64,000 nt of DNA from Lysinibacillus sp. B2A1 (lineage in GTDB: Bacteria; Bacillota; Bacilli; Bacillales_A; Planococcaceae), in contig CP027224.1 of assembly GCA_002973635.1 (NCBI GenBank), forward strand, positions 3,978,501 through 4,042,500, in the 5' to 3' direction. A program made the translations under genes and the position numbers. Position 1 is the first letter of the stretch, and each line of letters begins with the position of its first letter. Below are positions 1-9,211 of the stretch, piece after piece. Under the pieces are notes generated by a model that saw only the letters and a list, made by a program, of their open reading frames with translations, did no database searches and was not told the DNA's origin.

Positions 1-687
1 ACGGATCAACCGCATCAATTACTTTTAATTGAATTAAAATTCCCGGATTATAACAAACAAGATACACTCATATTAACATCCAAATTTATCTTCCTATTGG
101 AAAAATATACTTTAACCAAGATAGGGTTTGATTCCAATAATTATTTAGTTGTGCTGTTAGATGCAGCAGCAGAAATTGATGTTACCTTTATTTGTGAGAA
201 AATCGATTACTTATTAGCTAAATATAATGTCAAAAACGCCTATTTCGGCGGAATTGGGCGGTTATATCCTCTACAATCTATTGTAAAAAGCTACAACGAG
301 GCATTAGTATCATTACATTTTGCACAAGCGAAAAAAAATCAATTAGCAAAGGTTGTCAATTTTGAACAATTAAATTTCGAACGAATCCTTTTCTCCAGTC
401 AGCCTATAAAAGAGGCTTCATTTCTCCAGCAGGAATACTTAATGCCATTAAAGGAATTTGATGAGAAAAAGACAGCAGAGCTCTATAATACGCTAAAAGT
501 ATTTTTATTTAATAATGCCGATTTTAATAAAACAGCCGAGCAGCTATTCGTTCATAAAAATACAGTCCGTTATCGACTTAGTTTAATTAAAGAAATCTCA
601 AAGCTCAATCCTGAAAAATTACAGGATCAAATTTTGTTTTATATTGGCTTTTTGCTAGAAGAGCTTCAGCTACCAACCTATCAATAA
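1..687 (+). CDS. PucR/CdaR-type transcriptional regulator, C-terminal part (5' end outside window)
   Basis: The reading frame is open from base 1, so the gene begins upstream of the window; about 228 residues are visible. The last 60 residues contain a helix-turn-helix of the PucR C-terminal type, with the characteristic run NKTAEQLFVHKNTVRYRL, followed by a short acidic/leucine tail. The part before it looks like the GGDEF-like linker domain seen in CdaR/PucR proteins (YFGGIGRLYP region). Such proteins usually activate nearby catabolic operons in response to a metabolite. It converges on the transporter/dehydrogenase operon at 751-5519, which is the natural candidate target, but that is inference. 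The effector cannot be read from the sequence. Confidence 0.85.
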   Translation, partial: TDQPHQLLLIELKFPDYNKQDTLILTSKFIFLLEKYTLTKIGFDSNNYLVVLLDAAAEIDVTFICEKIDYLLAKYNVKNAYFGGIGRLYPLQSIVKSYNEALVSLHFAQAKKNQLAKVVNFEQLNFERILFSSQPIKEASFLQQEYLMPLKEFDEKKTAELYNTLKVFLFNNADFNKTAEQLFVHKNTVRYRLSLIKEISKLNPEKLQDQILFYIGFLLEELQLPTYQ

Positions 688-696
688 TTGCCTAAC

Positions 697-742
697 AAAA
701 ACAGTCTATTTTTATCAATTCCATAAAAATAGACTGTTTTTT
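697..742. terminator. Bidirectional rho-independent terminator
   Basis: An 18-bp inverted repeat (AACAGTCTATTTTTAT / ATAAAAATAGACTGTT) with T-rich flanks on both strands lies between two convergent genes. It can end both the regulator on the left and the SDR operon on the right. Confidence 0.85.
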
Positions 743-750
743 AAATGGGT

Positions 751-1518
751 TTAAGTTGCCGTATAGCCACCATCCACTGGTATTAAGGCTCCTGTGATAA
801 AGGATGCTTCATTTGAGGCTAAGAAAGAAATAGTATTGGCTATTTCCTCTGGTCTACCTAACCGTCCTAATAAATAGGCATTTTCATAAGCCTGCCGAAT
901 GGATTGACCACCGCCATCTCCTTCGATGAGCTGCTCTGCCATATTTGTGTCTGTTAAACCTGGACACACTGCGTTAACACGTATCCCAAACTGCCCAAGC
1001 TCTACAGCAGTACTTCGTGTAATTCCTACCACTGCATGCTTTGTCATAATATACAAATTATGATTTTTAGTACCGATCATACCTGAAATTGATGCTAGAT
1101 TGATGATAGAACTACCCTCTTGCCCTTTCAAATATGGAATAGCATGTTTAGTGCTGAGCATCACACCTTTAATATTGATATTGGAAATTTTTTCAAAGGT
1201 GATAACATCAAATGTTTCGACTGTATTATTGACAAAAATACCTGCATTATTAACCACTGTTGTAATATAGCCATATTTTTTTATTGCTTCCTCATAAAGC
1301 TTAGCAATATGCTCTTCATCGGTGATGTTACATACTACCGCATGAACATCAAAGCCATCTAGTTGTAATTGTATCGAAGCCTCCTGTAACTTATCCACAT
1401 TAAAATCTGAAATGACAACTTTCGCTCCCTCTTGGCCACATTTTCTCGCTGTAGCAAAGCCGATTCCCTGTGCAGCACCTGTAATCACTACAACTTTATC
1501 CTGTAATCTACCTACCAT
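751..1518 (-). CDS. SDR-family NAD(P)-dependent oxidoreductase
   Basis: A 255-residue classical short-chain dehydrogenase. The cofactor motif TGAAQGIG is near residue 14, NNAG near residue 90, and the catalytic Tyr-x3-Lys is in LYIMTK near residue 156, with the usual PG and DGG motifs at the C-terminus. A GGAGGG site lies before the ATG. It is the last gene of the minus-strand operon 5519-751, 11 bp after another SDR. Two adjacent, clearly different SDRs suggest successive or stereospecific oxidation of an alcohol or amino alcohol. The substrate cannot be read from the sequence. Confidence 0.9.
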   Translation of the reverse strand: MVGRLQDKVVVITGAAQGIGFATARKCGQEGAKVVISDFNVDKLQEASIQLQLDGFDVHAVVCNITDEEHIAKLYEEAIKKYGYITTVVNNAGIFVNNTVETFDVITFEKISNINIKGVMLSTKHAIPYLKGQEGSSIINLASISGMIGTKNHNLYIMTKHAVVGITRSTAVELGQFGIRVNAVCPGLTDTNMAEQLIEGDGGGQSIRQAYENAYLLGRLGRPEEIANTISFLASNEASFITGALIPVDGGYTAT

Positions 1519-1529
1519 GTGGTTCCCTC

Positions 1530-2357
1530 CTACATTGTCAAATAGCCAGCATCCACTGCAATATGTGATCCTGAAATATTGTTGGAATCATCCGACACTA
1601 AGAAAAGTGCTGCATTAATAACATCCCTCGGTGCGATAAAATCTTGATGTGGGAATACATGATGATTGCCAAATGCAGGTGTCGCTTCCTCTCTTGTAGC
1701 TCCTTTTTTATTTGCCAAACGATCATAGGTAGCTTGATTATTAGCCATTGTCGTATCAACAGCAGTAGGACAAATAGCGTTGACATGAATATTATAGGGT
1801 CCTACCTCCATTGCTAAAGTTTTGACTAATCCTAACACCCCATGTTTTGCAGCCACATAATGTCCTACATTTTGACCACCTCGAAGTCCATTCACTGATG
1901 ATACACATAAAATTTTCCCTGCTTGGCGTTCAATCATATGCGGAAGCACATATTTACAGGTTAACCAGGTACCCTTTAAGCAAATATCGAGCATTTCATC
2001 CCATTGCTGTTCTGGCATCTCCCATAGCTTGTTATACGATAGAATGCCAGCATTTGTTACTAGAATATCAATTTTTCCAAAATGCTCAATCGTCTTTTGG
2101 ACAGCCAATTCAAGCTCCTGTGCATTACGAACATCTGCTACTAAACCTAAAGCATCTACACCGCGCTTTTTTATTTCATCCACGGTTTGTGCTAATTCTG
2201 ATTGCTTTGCCATTTCATAGGCAACCGTCGGAACATCCTTAGCGATATCAGTAATCACGATGGCTGCGCCTTCCTCTGCAAACCGTAGCGCATACTCCTT
2301 ACCCATCCCTCGGGCACCACCTGTAATAAAGGCCGTTTTCCCATCTAATTTTCCCAT
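1530..2357 (-). CDS. SDR-family oxidoreductase, long-insert type
   Basis: A 275-residue SDR with TGGARGMG near the N-terminus, NAG, and catalytic YVAAK. It is longer than its neighbour because of an insert after the first beta strand (the DIAKDVPTV...SELAQTVDEI region), as in SDRs related to carveol dehydrogenase and the mycofactocin-associated group; that subgroup is suggested only. ATG at 2357 is chosen because AGGGAGGTG precedes it at good spacing; the TTG one codon upstream is less likely. It lies 15 bp after the M20 deacylase gene in the same operon. Confidence 0.88.
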   Translation of the reverse strand: MGKLDGKTAFITGGARGMGKEYALRFAEEGAAIVITDIAKDVPTVAYEMAKQSELAQTVDEIKKRGVDALGLVADVRNAQELELAVQKTIEHFGKIDILVTNAGILSYNKLWEMPEQQWDEMLDICLKGTWLTCKYVLPHMIERQAGKILCVSSVNGLRGGQNVGHYVAAKHGVLGLVKTLAMEVGPYNIHVNAICPTAVDTTMANNQATYDRLANKKGATREEATPAFGNHHVFPHQDFIAPRDVINAALFLVSDDSNNISGSHIAVDAGYLTM

Positions 2358-2372
2358 CAACTACACCTCCCT

Positions 2373-3704
2373 CTATAATCCCTCAATACCGCACCAATCT
2401 ATGGCTGTTAAGGCATATGTTTTAGCAGCCTTTATGAGATCCTCAACTAGTACATACTCATTGGCAGCGTGGGCTACTAATATACTTCCTGGACCATATA
2501 TAATAGAAGGAATTCCCTTGGCATTTAAAAATGCTGCATCTGCAACGGCTACAAAGCCATGAATAGTCGCTTCTTCACCAGTTGCTTCTTGGTGTGCCCG
2601 ACTTGTTGCTTGCACAATTGGATGATCTACCGCTACATCAAATGCAGGCCAATGTAATAAAAACTCAACTTTGGGAGGATTATTTCGTAACCATAAATCA
2701 TTCTGCACAGCTCTATCTACATGTCCTAAAATTTCCGCCTTCACTTCCTCAAAGGTCTCTTTAGGATGGTGCCATACTGCATATTGAATCGTACAATAAT
2801 CCGAAACAACAAAAGGTAAATCTACATCATAGGATTTTCCATGAATGATGCCGGGATGAATTGAAAAATGTCCTGGTTCAAATAGCTCATGTTTTTTGGT
2901 AAATCCCCATTCCTCTTCTAACTGCTGTAGGGCTTGTACAATATACATCCCTTTTTCAACGGCATTGATGCCAACCTCACCATGCTTACCACCTGCCCGA
3001 ATAAACTCTCTACGTACAGACGCATGTGTTGTTTTCCCTTTAACTGTTATATGCATTCTAATAACACCTGGACTAACTGGCACAACCGCTAAACTTTGTG
3101 GTGGCCCAGAGGGTTCTGATACAATTGCCGCATCAGCCGTATAGCCTCTTTCCACAGTAGCAGTAACCCCTAGTTCATGATCCATCGTTTCTTCACCAAC
3201 AACCGTTTCTAGCAATAGATCCCCTTTCAACTGCACACCTAATTTCCTCAAGGCTTTTGCTGCCATAATTTGAGCAGCAATCCCACCTTTCATATCACAT
3301 GCGCCACGTCCATACAGTCTGCCATCTTCCACTCTACCCGAAAATGGATCATTAAATTTCCAGTCTGAGTTTGGACCAGGAGGCACTACATCAATATGTC
3401 CATTAAAAATAAGAGATTTACCACCATTACCTGAACCTTTAATTCTTCCGACTAAATTCGGTCGTTGCTCCTCGACCTCCCACATATCTACTTCATCACA
3501 AATTCCTTCAAAGACTGGTTTTAAAAATAGTTGCACATTCTTTTCCCCACCAATCACTTCTGCCTTATTGACTCCATCATAATTTGGGTTTACACTTGGA
3601 ATTTTCACCATATTACTTGCTAATTGAATGATTTCTTCACGCATCTCATCTATGGCAGCCAATACTTCTTGCTGGATATTTTCAGCTGATAATGTATTTT
3701 TCAT
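2373..3704 (-). CDS. M20-family metallopeptidase/deacylase (ArgE/DapE type)
   Basis: 443 residues. The two-zinc site is visible: GHIDVVP (first His and its Asp), RGACDMKGG (bridging Asp), GEE (general base and ligand) and a C-terminal His in VAHAANEY. The central dimerisation domain carries THASVR. Family members hydrolyse N-acyl amino acids, succinyl-diaminopimelate or dipeptides. Next to a sodium symporter and two dehydrogenases it probably removes an acyl or amide group from an imported compound before oxidation. The start follows a GAGGAGG site. ArgE or DapE proper is less likely because no arginine or lysine synthesis genes are nearby. Confidence 0.88.
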   Translation of the reverse strand: MKNTLSAENIQQEVLAAIDEMREEIIQLASNMVKIPSVNPNYDGVNKAEVIGGEKNVQLFLKPVFEGICDEVDMWEVEEQRPNLVGRIKGSGNGGKSLIFNGHIDVVPPGPNSDWKFNDPFSGRVEDGRLYGRGACDMKGGIAAQIMAAKALRKLGVQLKGDLLLETVVGEETMDHELGVTATVERGYTADAAIVSEPSGPPQSLAVVPVSPGVIRMHITVKGKTTHASVRREFIRAGGKHGEVGINAVEKGMYIVQALQQLEEEWGFTKKHELFEPGHFSIHPGIIHGKSYDVDLPFVVSDYCTIQYAVWHHPKETFEEVKAEILGHVDRAVQNDLWLRNNPPKVEFLLHWPAFDVAVDHPIVQATSRAHQEATGEEATIHGFVAVADAAFLNAKGIPSIIYGPGSILVAHAANEYVLVEDLIKAAKTYALTAIDWCGIEGL

Positions 3705-3720
3705 ATTATTCCTCCTCGTT

Positions 3721-5244
3721 TTACTTATTTTCCAGGCTAATATTCGCCGTTACCTGTTCCGTTTCTGTCGCACTTAGCGAAATTGCTTTTTTATTTTGCC
3801 TTGCCATTTCTACATCTTTCCACAGTTCCTCAACATGTGGCTCTATCGGTCTCATATATCCAGCAATAATCATAATAATTGTTGCTATAATAAGACCATA
3901 GACACCAGCAGACCATCCTAAATCTGCAATAAATGCTGGCTCAGTTACCGTTAATGTCATGGATACAATTGTGCCAACAAGCATTCCTGCAATAGCACCT
4001 TCCTTATTCGCACGCTTCCAATATAGGCCAAGAATCACCACAGGGAAAATCATAATAATCCCTTGGTAGGATAGTAATGCTACATTAATTAATGCCCCTA
4101 CATCAACCGTTGCTAATACTGCACAAATTGCTCCTATAATAAAAACAGAAAATCTTGCTATTTTCATTGCTGTTTTTTCAGAAATATCCTTTTTAATAAC
4201 GGTCGCAACATCACGAGAAATTGATGTTGACATAGCTTGAATAATTCCACTTACTGTTGCAATACTTGTCGCCATAATAACTGTAGACATGAGAGCAAGT
4301 ACGAATGGACCAATTTGTCCAGCAGCCCACATATACGCTTCTTCAGGATTATTTCTTGCTGTATCATTCATATACAGTACATTTCCTAGCAGTTGGAACG
4401 CTACGTAGAATATCCCCCCGATAATAGGCGCAATTAAGGCCGATTGTTTAATGGAGCGAATACTATCTGAGGCAAATAATTTATTATATACCCACGGCCA
4501 CATGAAACCGCCTAATCCACTAGTTATAATAATGGATGTCCAAAACGGAGTAGGTAATTCCCAACCTGGTCCTGGGAATGTTAATGTTTCTGGATAATTA
4601 GCCACTAAAGAATCCATACCTGAAGATAGTCCTCCAGCAAATTTAAAAATCATATAGATCATGACACTTGTTCCAACGAAAAACATAAATGCACCTTGGA
4701 AAATATTCGCTGTAATTACTGATTTCATTCCGCCTAGTGAAACATAAGCAAGCACAACAATAATGCCAATAATCATCCCAACAACAGGGCTAATTAAACC
4801 GTTCGTGGCATAGTTGAAAATAACGCCCTGGGTAATCCATTCCATTAATAGCCATGGGGCAGTAAACACAATTCCTGCAATACCAACTACTAACCGCACC
4901 ATGCTGCTTTTGTAGCGTAAATCCATTAACTCAGCCTGCGTACCAATATGATATTTTTTACCCCAAATATATGTTTTTTCTGCAACTAAATACATAGAAA
5001 GCATTGTTAAAGTTGCATATGTCAGTACGTAAAGACCAATAAATCCATAGCCCACTGAATAGCCTGCAAAAGCCGTAAATGTCGCACCAACATACCAGGT
5101 TGAAAATACGGCTAATGAAATTGCCATAACCCCAAAGCTTCCTCGTGCCGTTGCATATTCCTCGAAGGACTTAACACCAAAATTTTTAGCATTGATCGCA
5201 AAAACGATGACAAAGAAGATGACAATAAAGGTAATAGATAGCAT
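3721..5244 (-). CDS. Sodium:solute symporter family permease
   Basis: A 507-residue integral membrane protein with about 13 hydrophobic segments and SSS-family features such as STWYVGATFTAFAG in the first helices and the conserved region around helix 8 (TSIATVSGIIQAMSTSISRD). It probably imports an organic anion, amino acid or osmolyte with sodium. Its ATG overlaps the stop codon of the preceding small membrane gene by one base (TAATG), so the two are translationally coupled. The M20 gene starts 16 bp downstream. Confidence 0.9.
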   Translation of the reverse strand: MLSITFIVIFFVIVFAINAKNFGVKSFEEYATARGSFGVMAISLAVFSTWYVGATFTAFAGYSVGYGFIGLYVLTYATLTMLSMYLVAEKTYIWGKKYHIGTQAELMDLRYKSSMVRLVVGIAGIVFTAPWLLMEWITQGVIFNYATNGLISPVVGMIIGIIVVLAYVSLGGMKSVITANIFQGAFMFFVGTSVMIYMIFKFAGGLSSGMDSLVANYPETLTFPGPGWELPTPFWTSIIITSGLGGFMWPWVYNKLFASDSIRSIKQSALIAPIIGGIFYVAFQLLGNVLYMNDTARNNPEEAYMWAAGQIGPFVLALMSTVIMATSIATVSGIIQAMSTSISRDVATVIKKDISEKTAMKIARFSVFIIGAICAVLATVDVGALINVALLSYQGIIMIFPVVILGLYWKRANKEGAIAGMLVGTIVSMTLTVTEPAFIADLGWSAGVYGLIIATIIMIIAGYMRPIEPHVEELWKDVEMARQNKKAISLSATETEQVTANISLENK

Positions 5245-5519
5245 TAACGAGTCGCCTCTCTTTCTAGCAATTCGGCTTTCGTTAAAGGCTCAATATCAAT
5301 ATCCAAATCCCCATATTTAGAATCTACAAAATACCAAGTTATTAATAGCGCAAAAATCAAGATATTCATAGAAATTTGCCAAAAATAGGCGAAGGATAAA
5401 CTGAAAATTCTCGGCTCAATTTTATTACTAAAATCAAATAAGCCTGGAAAACTTGCTAGTAAAATTAACCCAATAAAGCAGGCAGAGAAGATGATATTTC
5501 TTGTTACAACTGACTTCAA
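5244..5519 (-). CDS. Small two-helix membrane protein, symporter partner
   Basis: About 91 residues with two hydrophobic helices (IIFSACFIGLILLASFPGL and FAYFWQISMNILIFALLI) and an acidic C-terminal tail. TTG at 5519 is preferred because AAGGGGTGA precedes it at 5-base spacing; a TTG 12 codons further upstream has no such site. SSS symporters are often encoded with a small partner of this shape (DUF3311 or DUF997 type; for example yhjC-yhjB in B. subtilis). I cannot assign it to one of these families. First gene of the operon. Confidence 0.72.
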   Translation of the reverse strand: MKSVVTRNIIFSACFIGLILLASFPGLFDFSNKIEPRIFSLSFAYFWQISMNILIFALLITWYFVDSKYGDLDIDIEPLTKAELLEREATR

Positions 5520-5605
5520 ATCAATCACCCCTTGTGTCTTTATATTAGTTCTCAAACATTTAATTGCTGCTTTAAAGCATTTATTTGTTAAACCGGTTAT
5601 TGTAC

Positions 5606-5634
5606 ATCTTATTTTTAGGTGAGTAAAAAGTCAA
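5606..5634 (-). promoter_or_regulatory. Probable sigma-A promoter of the symporter/M20/SDR operon
   Basis: On the minus strand TTGACT, 17 bp, TAAGAT, about 87 bp before the preferred TTG start. The octamer palindrome AACCGGTT (5591-5598) lies just downstream and could belong to an operator. Confidence 0.55.
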
Positions 5635-5743
5635 TAAATTATCAGATTATTATTATAATTTAGAATATAGACAAAAACATCCCTTTTCTTTTGTTTATTG
5701 TCCAAAATGATTTTCAAGCTATTGGAAATAAAAAGATAAAAAA

Positions 5744-5770
5744 CCCTCCATAGCTAGTTGCTATGGAGGG
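5744..5770 (-). terminator. Rho-independent terminator
   Basis: Stem CCCTCCATAGC / GCTATGGAGGG with a 5-base loop, followed on the minus strand by a T-rich tract. It ends the gene at 5781-6728. Confidence 0.9.
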
Positions 5771-5780
5771 AACATAGTAG

Positions 5781-6728
5781 TTATTTCATTAATTCTTCCA
5801 CAAATTCAAGTGGAACGTAAGTTTTTGTTGGCTCTAACAAAGCTGGTGCTGCTTTAAAGTGACGAATTGCCTTATTATAACCATAATCTTTTTGACCACG
5901 CGTAATTGTATAAGATCGTGCGCCTTTAGAAACAATTGCGCCTTTTCCTGTTGATTCTACAGTAAAGCCTAATTCTTCAGCAATTAAGCGTAATGGTACC
6001 ATTTTTGTACCAGCTACTTCATAAAAATCTTTGTTAATGATTTCTTGTACAGCAGATTCAAATGGCTCCCCTTCTTCAGGTTCAACCTCACTTGGCTTTT
6101 CAGTGATTGTGTCTATCACAACCACTTTTGAAGGAGGTGTTTGTGCTGGAATGCTCATTGTTGCAATTGCATAAAACACTAGTAAATGTTGCTCTGCTAA
6201 ATCAGCTGCCTTTACCTCTTTACCAGATAGGCTAAGTAATTTTGTCTCTTCACCAATATTGAGTTTTAACGTGTTATTTGTATTGACTAAATCTTTATTG
6301 AAAAAGTCAAGTTCAACACTTCCCATTTCATTTGTTTCCACAATGATTGCCTCTGGGTTATATTGAGGTGGATAAATCATAATCATCGGCTTGTTGGCAT
6401 ACGTATAAGCCGTTACTTTATCACCCTTTTGAAGCTTTACCTCTTTACCCATATTATCAAAAATTAATGTATCGTTAGTGACAACAAAAACATTTATATT
6501 TTCGCCATCTTTCACCGTATAATATGTGGCTTTATCACGTGTTTCAACTGTATCTACAGTGCCAGTTACTTTTATAAAAATAGGCTGAACTTGTGGATTT
6601 TGCTCCTTATTTTCAGCAGCTTTTGTTACAACTGCCTCTCCTTCGTTTGCTAATGCAGATGGAACACCGATTGCGCTCCCAATTAATAAAGCTGTCATAG
6701 CAAATGGTGCAACTTTCTTCATTTTCAT
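5781..6728 (-). CDS. Secreted protein with copper amine oxidase N-terminal-like (stalk) domain
   Basis: 315 residues. A Sec signal peptide (KKVAPFAMTALLIGSAIGVPSALA) is followed by an OB-like beta-rich segment. The C-terminal 70 residues have the pattern of the copper amine oxidase N domain found in many Firmicute surface proteins (MVPLRLIAEELGFTVESTGKGA ... YVPLEFVEELM; pieces only). ATG at 6728 is chosen because AAGGAGATG lies 5 bases upstream; ATGs further upstream overlap that site. Probably exported and non-enzymatic. It stands alone with its own terminator. Confidence 0.8.
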   Translation of the reverse strand: MKMKKVAPFAMTALLIGSAIGVPSALANEGEAVVTKAAENKEQNPQVQPIFIKVTGTVDTVETRDKATYYTVKDGENINVFVVTNDTLIFDNMGKEVKLQKGDKVTAYTYANKPMIMIYPPQYNPEAIIVETNEMGSVELDFFNKDLVNTNNTLKLNIGEETKLLSLSGKEVKAADLAEQHLLVFYAIATMSIPAQTPPSKVVVIDTITEKPSEVEPEEGEPFESAVQEIINKDFYEVAGTKMVPLRLIAEELGFTVESTGKGAIVSKGARSYTITRGQKDYGYNKAIRHFKAAPALLEPTKTYVPLEFVEELMK

Positions 6729-6815
6729 AAAAAGCATCTCCTTCATCATTTACGAATTCATAAAAGTAGTCGTATTTAAATGAAAAAGGTTACAGCCTCC
6801 ATATTTTTATACTAT

Positions 6816-8588
6816 TTAAAATATAAATTGAAGTCTATTAAGAACACGCTGTAAAAAGTATTGATGCTCACTTTGCTTTGTTCGAATATCCAAGGCGACA
6901 TCTGGATGATCAGTAATCACACCGTTGACATTTTTCTCAATAAATTCATGTAATGAACGATCCTTATTTAACGTCCAGACAAATAAATCAATTTTCTGTT
7001 TCTTTAAATCGACAATAAGCTCAGCTGTCACCCAAGATTCCTCAAGAGCAATAAAGTCTACTGATTCAACCATTGGTCCGATATTTAATGCATATACTAT
7101 ACCCACACGTAAATTGGGAGCCAGTTTTTTTAACTGAGTCATCATTTGTGGATCAGAGGATTGCACATAATATGAATCAAGCACCTTATAAGCTCGTAGC
7201 TTTTCCACTAACTTTGGCAGGGCATCTTCCGTTTCCTTCCCATGTACCTTTAACTCAATTAACAATGAAACATTTAGAGCCTTTGCAATTTCAATAAAAT
7301 CATCCAAAGAGGAAATTTTATCGCTAAAACCATTTGCATGAATCGTCAGCGTCTTTAATTCGCCAAGTGTCATATTAGCAATCACACCATTTTTACCTGC
7401 TAATCTTCGTAAAGTTCGATCATGAAAGACCACGAACTCTCCATCAACTGTTTGCTGAATATCAATCTCGATTAAGTCGGCTCCAGCACTAGCTGCACTT
7501 ACAAGACCGCTAATTGTATTTTCCACATTGCCTGCTGTATAGCCTCGATGAGCAATAATTTTTGTATCAGGTGCATAGACGCTTTTCTCTAAGGAGATGG
7601 TGTTCATCACACTTAAAGCAATAAAAACAGCTACTACAATAAATGACAGTGGTTTTAAACGTCTTTTCTTAAATTTAGGTACAAGCGTAAATTTGCCTAA
7701 AACCGATGTATTAAAGGTAATAGCCACCATAACTTGTGAATATGTTGCTTGCAGTAAAGTGAATAACACGACAAAAACCATTTCTAAAAATGCTAATGTC
7801 ATCCCTGCTGTGATAAGAGCCATACTCGGCATAAAACGCTCTAAAATATACAATGGCAGAGTACCAATAATAGTTATTCCTACCAGAACAAGTAAATGAC
7901 CAGTTAAAAGCATGGCCAATAAAACGAGGATTTCAAACAGACCACGTTTTGAAAAACGCCAGCTCTGTATCAATGATCGGAATATAGAAATTTTGGGTTG
8001 GACTGTAAAAATCGGTAATGTCAATATACTACGGATACCAACGATTACTAAAAAGCAGGCGACAACTGCATAGATTAATCTGCCCTCACGAGTACTCATA
8101 ATCTCTTCCATCAAAAAACGAGGAATAGTAATAGCTTGAGTTAACGTTAAAGGTAACATAAACGAAGCTAATGGTAATAACAGAACAAGATAAACAATAA
8201 AAAAAAGTATTTGCACACTAAAAAAAGAAAAAACCTTTCGATTCAATCGCTGCCAAATATTTAGAAATCGGTATCGAATCCCTCTTTGCTGGTAAAAGGC
8301 CATTAAAAAAAGAAAGCCCATTTCATAATAAATAAAAAGCAACAACACTATTATTACCAAGCATATCGTCAAAATGACAAATGGATGTGATATAAAGCTT
8401 TGAATATTTTGCTCAGTAATATGCGTATAACCTGTTACTCGTAGCATTAGTTTAAAGACAATCGTTGTCACTGGTAAAAAGAATAAAAACTGACATAACC
8501 GAATAAGCGCGAAAACCTGTATATAATCAAAGCGATAATGATATATATTGTAGATAGCATGTCGCATTACTTGTCCAGCTCTATGCAT
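6816..8588 (-). CDS. Membrane-anchored glycerophosphodiester phosphodiesterase
   Basis: 590 residues. The first 330 are hydrophobic with about eight membrane helices (glycerophosphoryl diester phosphodiesterase membrane domain). The last 240 form a GDPD domain: IIAHRGY, ENT, EIDIQQTVDGEFVVFHD, LLIELK and the C-terminal WTLNKDRS and GVITDHPD. The family splits glycerophosphodiesters into glycerol-3-phosphate and an alcohol. With the long membrane part it may act on lipid head groups or lipoteichoic acid turnover at the membrane. The start has GGGGTGA upstream. It is a single gene. Confidence 0.9.
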   Translation of the reverse strand: MHRAGQVMRHAIYNIYHYRFDYIQVFALIRLCQFLFFLPVTTIVFKLMLRVTGYTHITEQNIQSFISHPFVILTICLVIIVLLLFIYYEMGFLFLMAFYQQRGIRYRFLNIWQRLNRKVFSFFSVQILFFIVYLVLLLPLASFMLPLTLTQAITIPRFLMEEIMSTREGRLIYAVVACFLVIVGIRSILTLPIFTVQPKISIFRSLIQSWRFSKRGLFEILVLLAMLLTGHLLVLVGITIIGTLPLYILERFMPSMALITAGMTLAFLEMVFVVLFTLLQATYSQVMVAITFNTSVLGKFTLVPKFKKRRLKPLSFIVVAVFIALSVMNTISLEKSVYAPDTKIIAHRGYTAGNVENTISGLVSAASAGADLIEIDIQQTVDGEFVVFHDRTLRRLAGKNGVIANMTLGELKTLTIHANGFSDKISSLDDFIEIAKALNVSLLIELKVHGKETEDALPKLVEKLRAYKVLDSYYVQSSDPQMMTQLKKLAPNLRVGIVYALNIGPMVESVDFIALEESWVTAELIVDLKKQKIDLFVWTLNKDRSLHEFIEKNVNGVITDHPDVALDIRTKQSEHQYFLQRVLNRLQFIF

Positions 8589-8836
8589 TTAAATCACCCC
8601 AGTCCATACTACCGTATTCCCCCATTTTCGCTTATTACACTTGTTTCTATATGATATGCTCTATATGCTAAATTACCTTAACAATAGAAATGAATTTGAA
8701 TTTGTCCCATATCATATGCCAGAAAAACGCTTAAGATTTGTGTATTTATGGTGATTGGATATATTTTCTTGAAACTTTTAGATTGGTCATCCAGTAAATA
8801 CTATAATGGAGAAGAATTTAAGGGGGTTATTTAATA

Positions 8837-9061
8837 ATGACGCAGAAGGGCTTTAACCTTGGGGATATTATTAGTACAAGTATAGTGCTGGTTATGTTCC
8901 TTGTTATATTTTTTGTTATGATTCATATGATAAAGAAAATGAAAGCTACTACTCCTCTGCCTCCACAGCAGACGCTACAGCAACAAGTGGATTCACTAAC
9001 AAAGCGTGTACAAAACCTTGAACAGCAACTTGACAAACTATCCCGCACAAATAGGCAATAA
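8837..9061 (+). CDS. Small membrane protein with C-terminal coiled coil
   Basis: 74 residues: one N-terminal membrane helix (IISTSIVLVMFLVIFFVMIHMI), a short Lys/Thr/Pro linker, then a heptad-like coiled coil (QVDSLTKRVQNLEQQLDKL). AAGGGGG lies upstream with somewhat long spacing, and TATAAT at 8800-8805 fits a -10 element. Similar short anchored coiled-coil proteins are common in Bacillales. The function is unknown. Confidence 0.65.
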   Translation: MTQKGFNLGDIISTSIVLVMFLVIFFVMIHMIKKMKATTPLPPQQTLQQQVDSLTKRVQNLEQQLDKLSRTNRQ

Positions 9062-9065
9062 GGCG

Positions 9066-9096
9066 CCCACTTCTTGAAGCTAGAAAAAGAAGTGGG
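9066..9096. terminator. Hairpin after the small coiled-coil gene
   Basis: CCCACTTCTT / AAGAAGTGGG, 10-bp stem and 11-base loop, directly after the stop codon. No strong T-tract follows, so it may be a weak terminator or an mRNA-stabilising hairpin. Confidence 0.45.
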
Positions 9097-9171
9097 ACAT
9101 CCATTGCCCGAATAAGTTCCACAAAATCGATTCCTTGCGTAAACAGTAGCTTCCTACCTAGAATTGTTCCA

Positions 9172-9211
9172 AAAATTTAAAAAACCGCTGTTAGGATTAA
9201 CCCTCACAGCG
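9172..9211 (-). terminator. Rho-independent terminator overlapping the end of the amidohydrolase gene
   Basis: Minus-strand stem CGCTGT / ACAGCG, extended by three more pairs, followed by TTTTTTAAATTTTT. The stem begins inside the last codons of the amidohydrolase gene. Confidence 0.75.
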
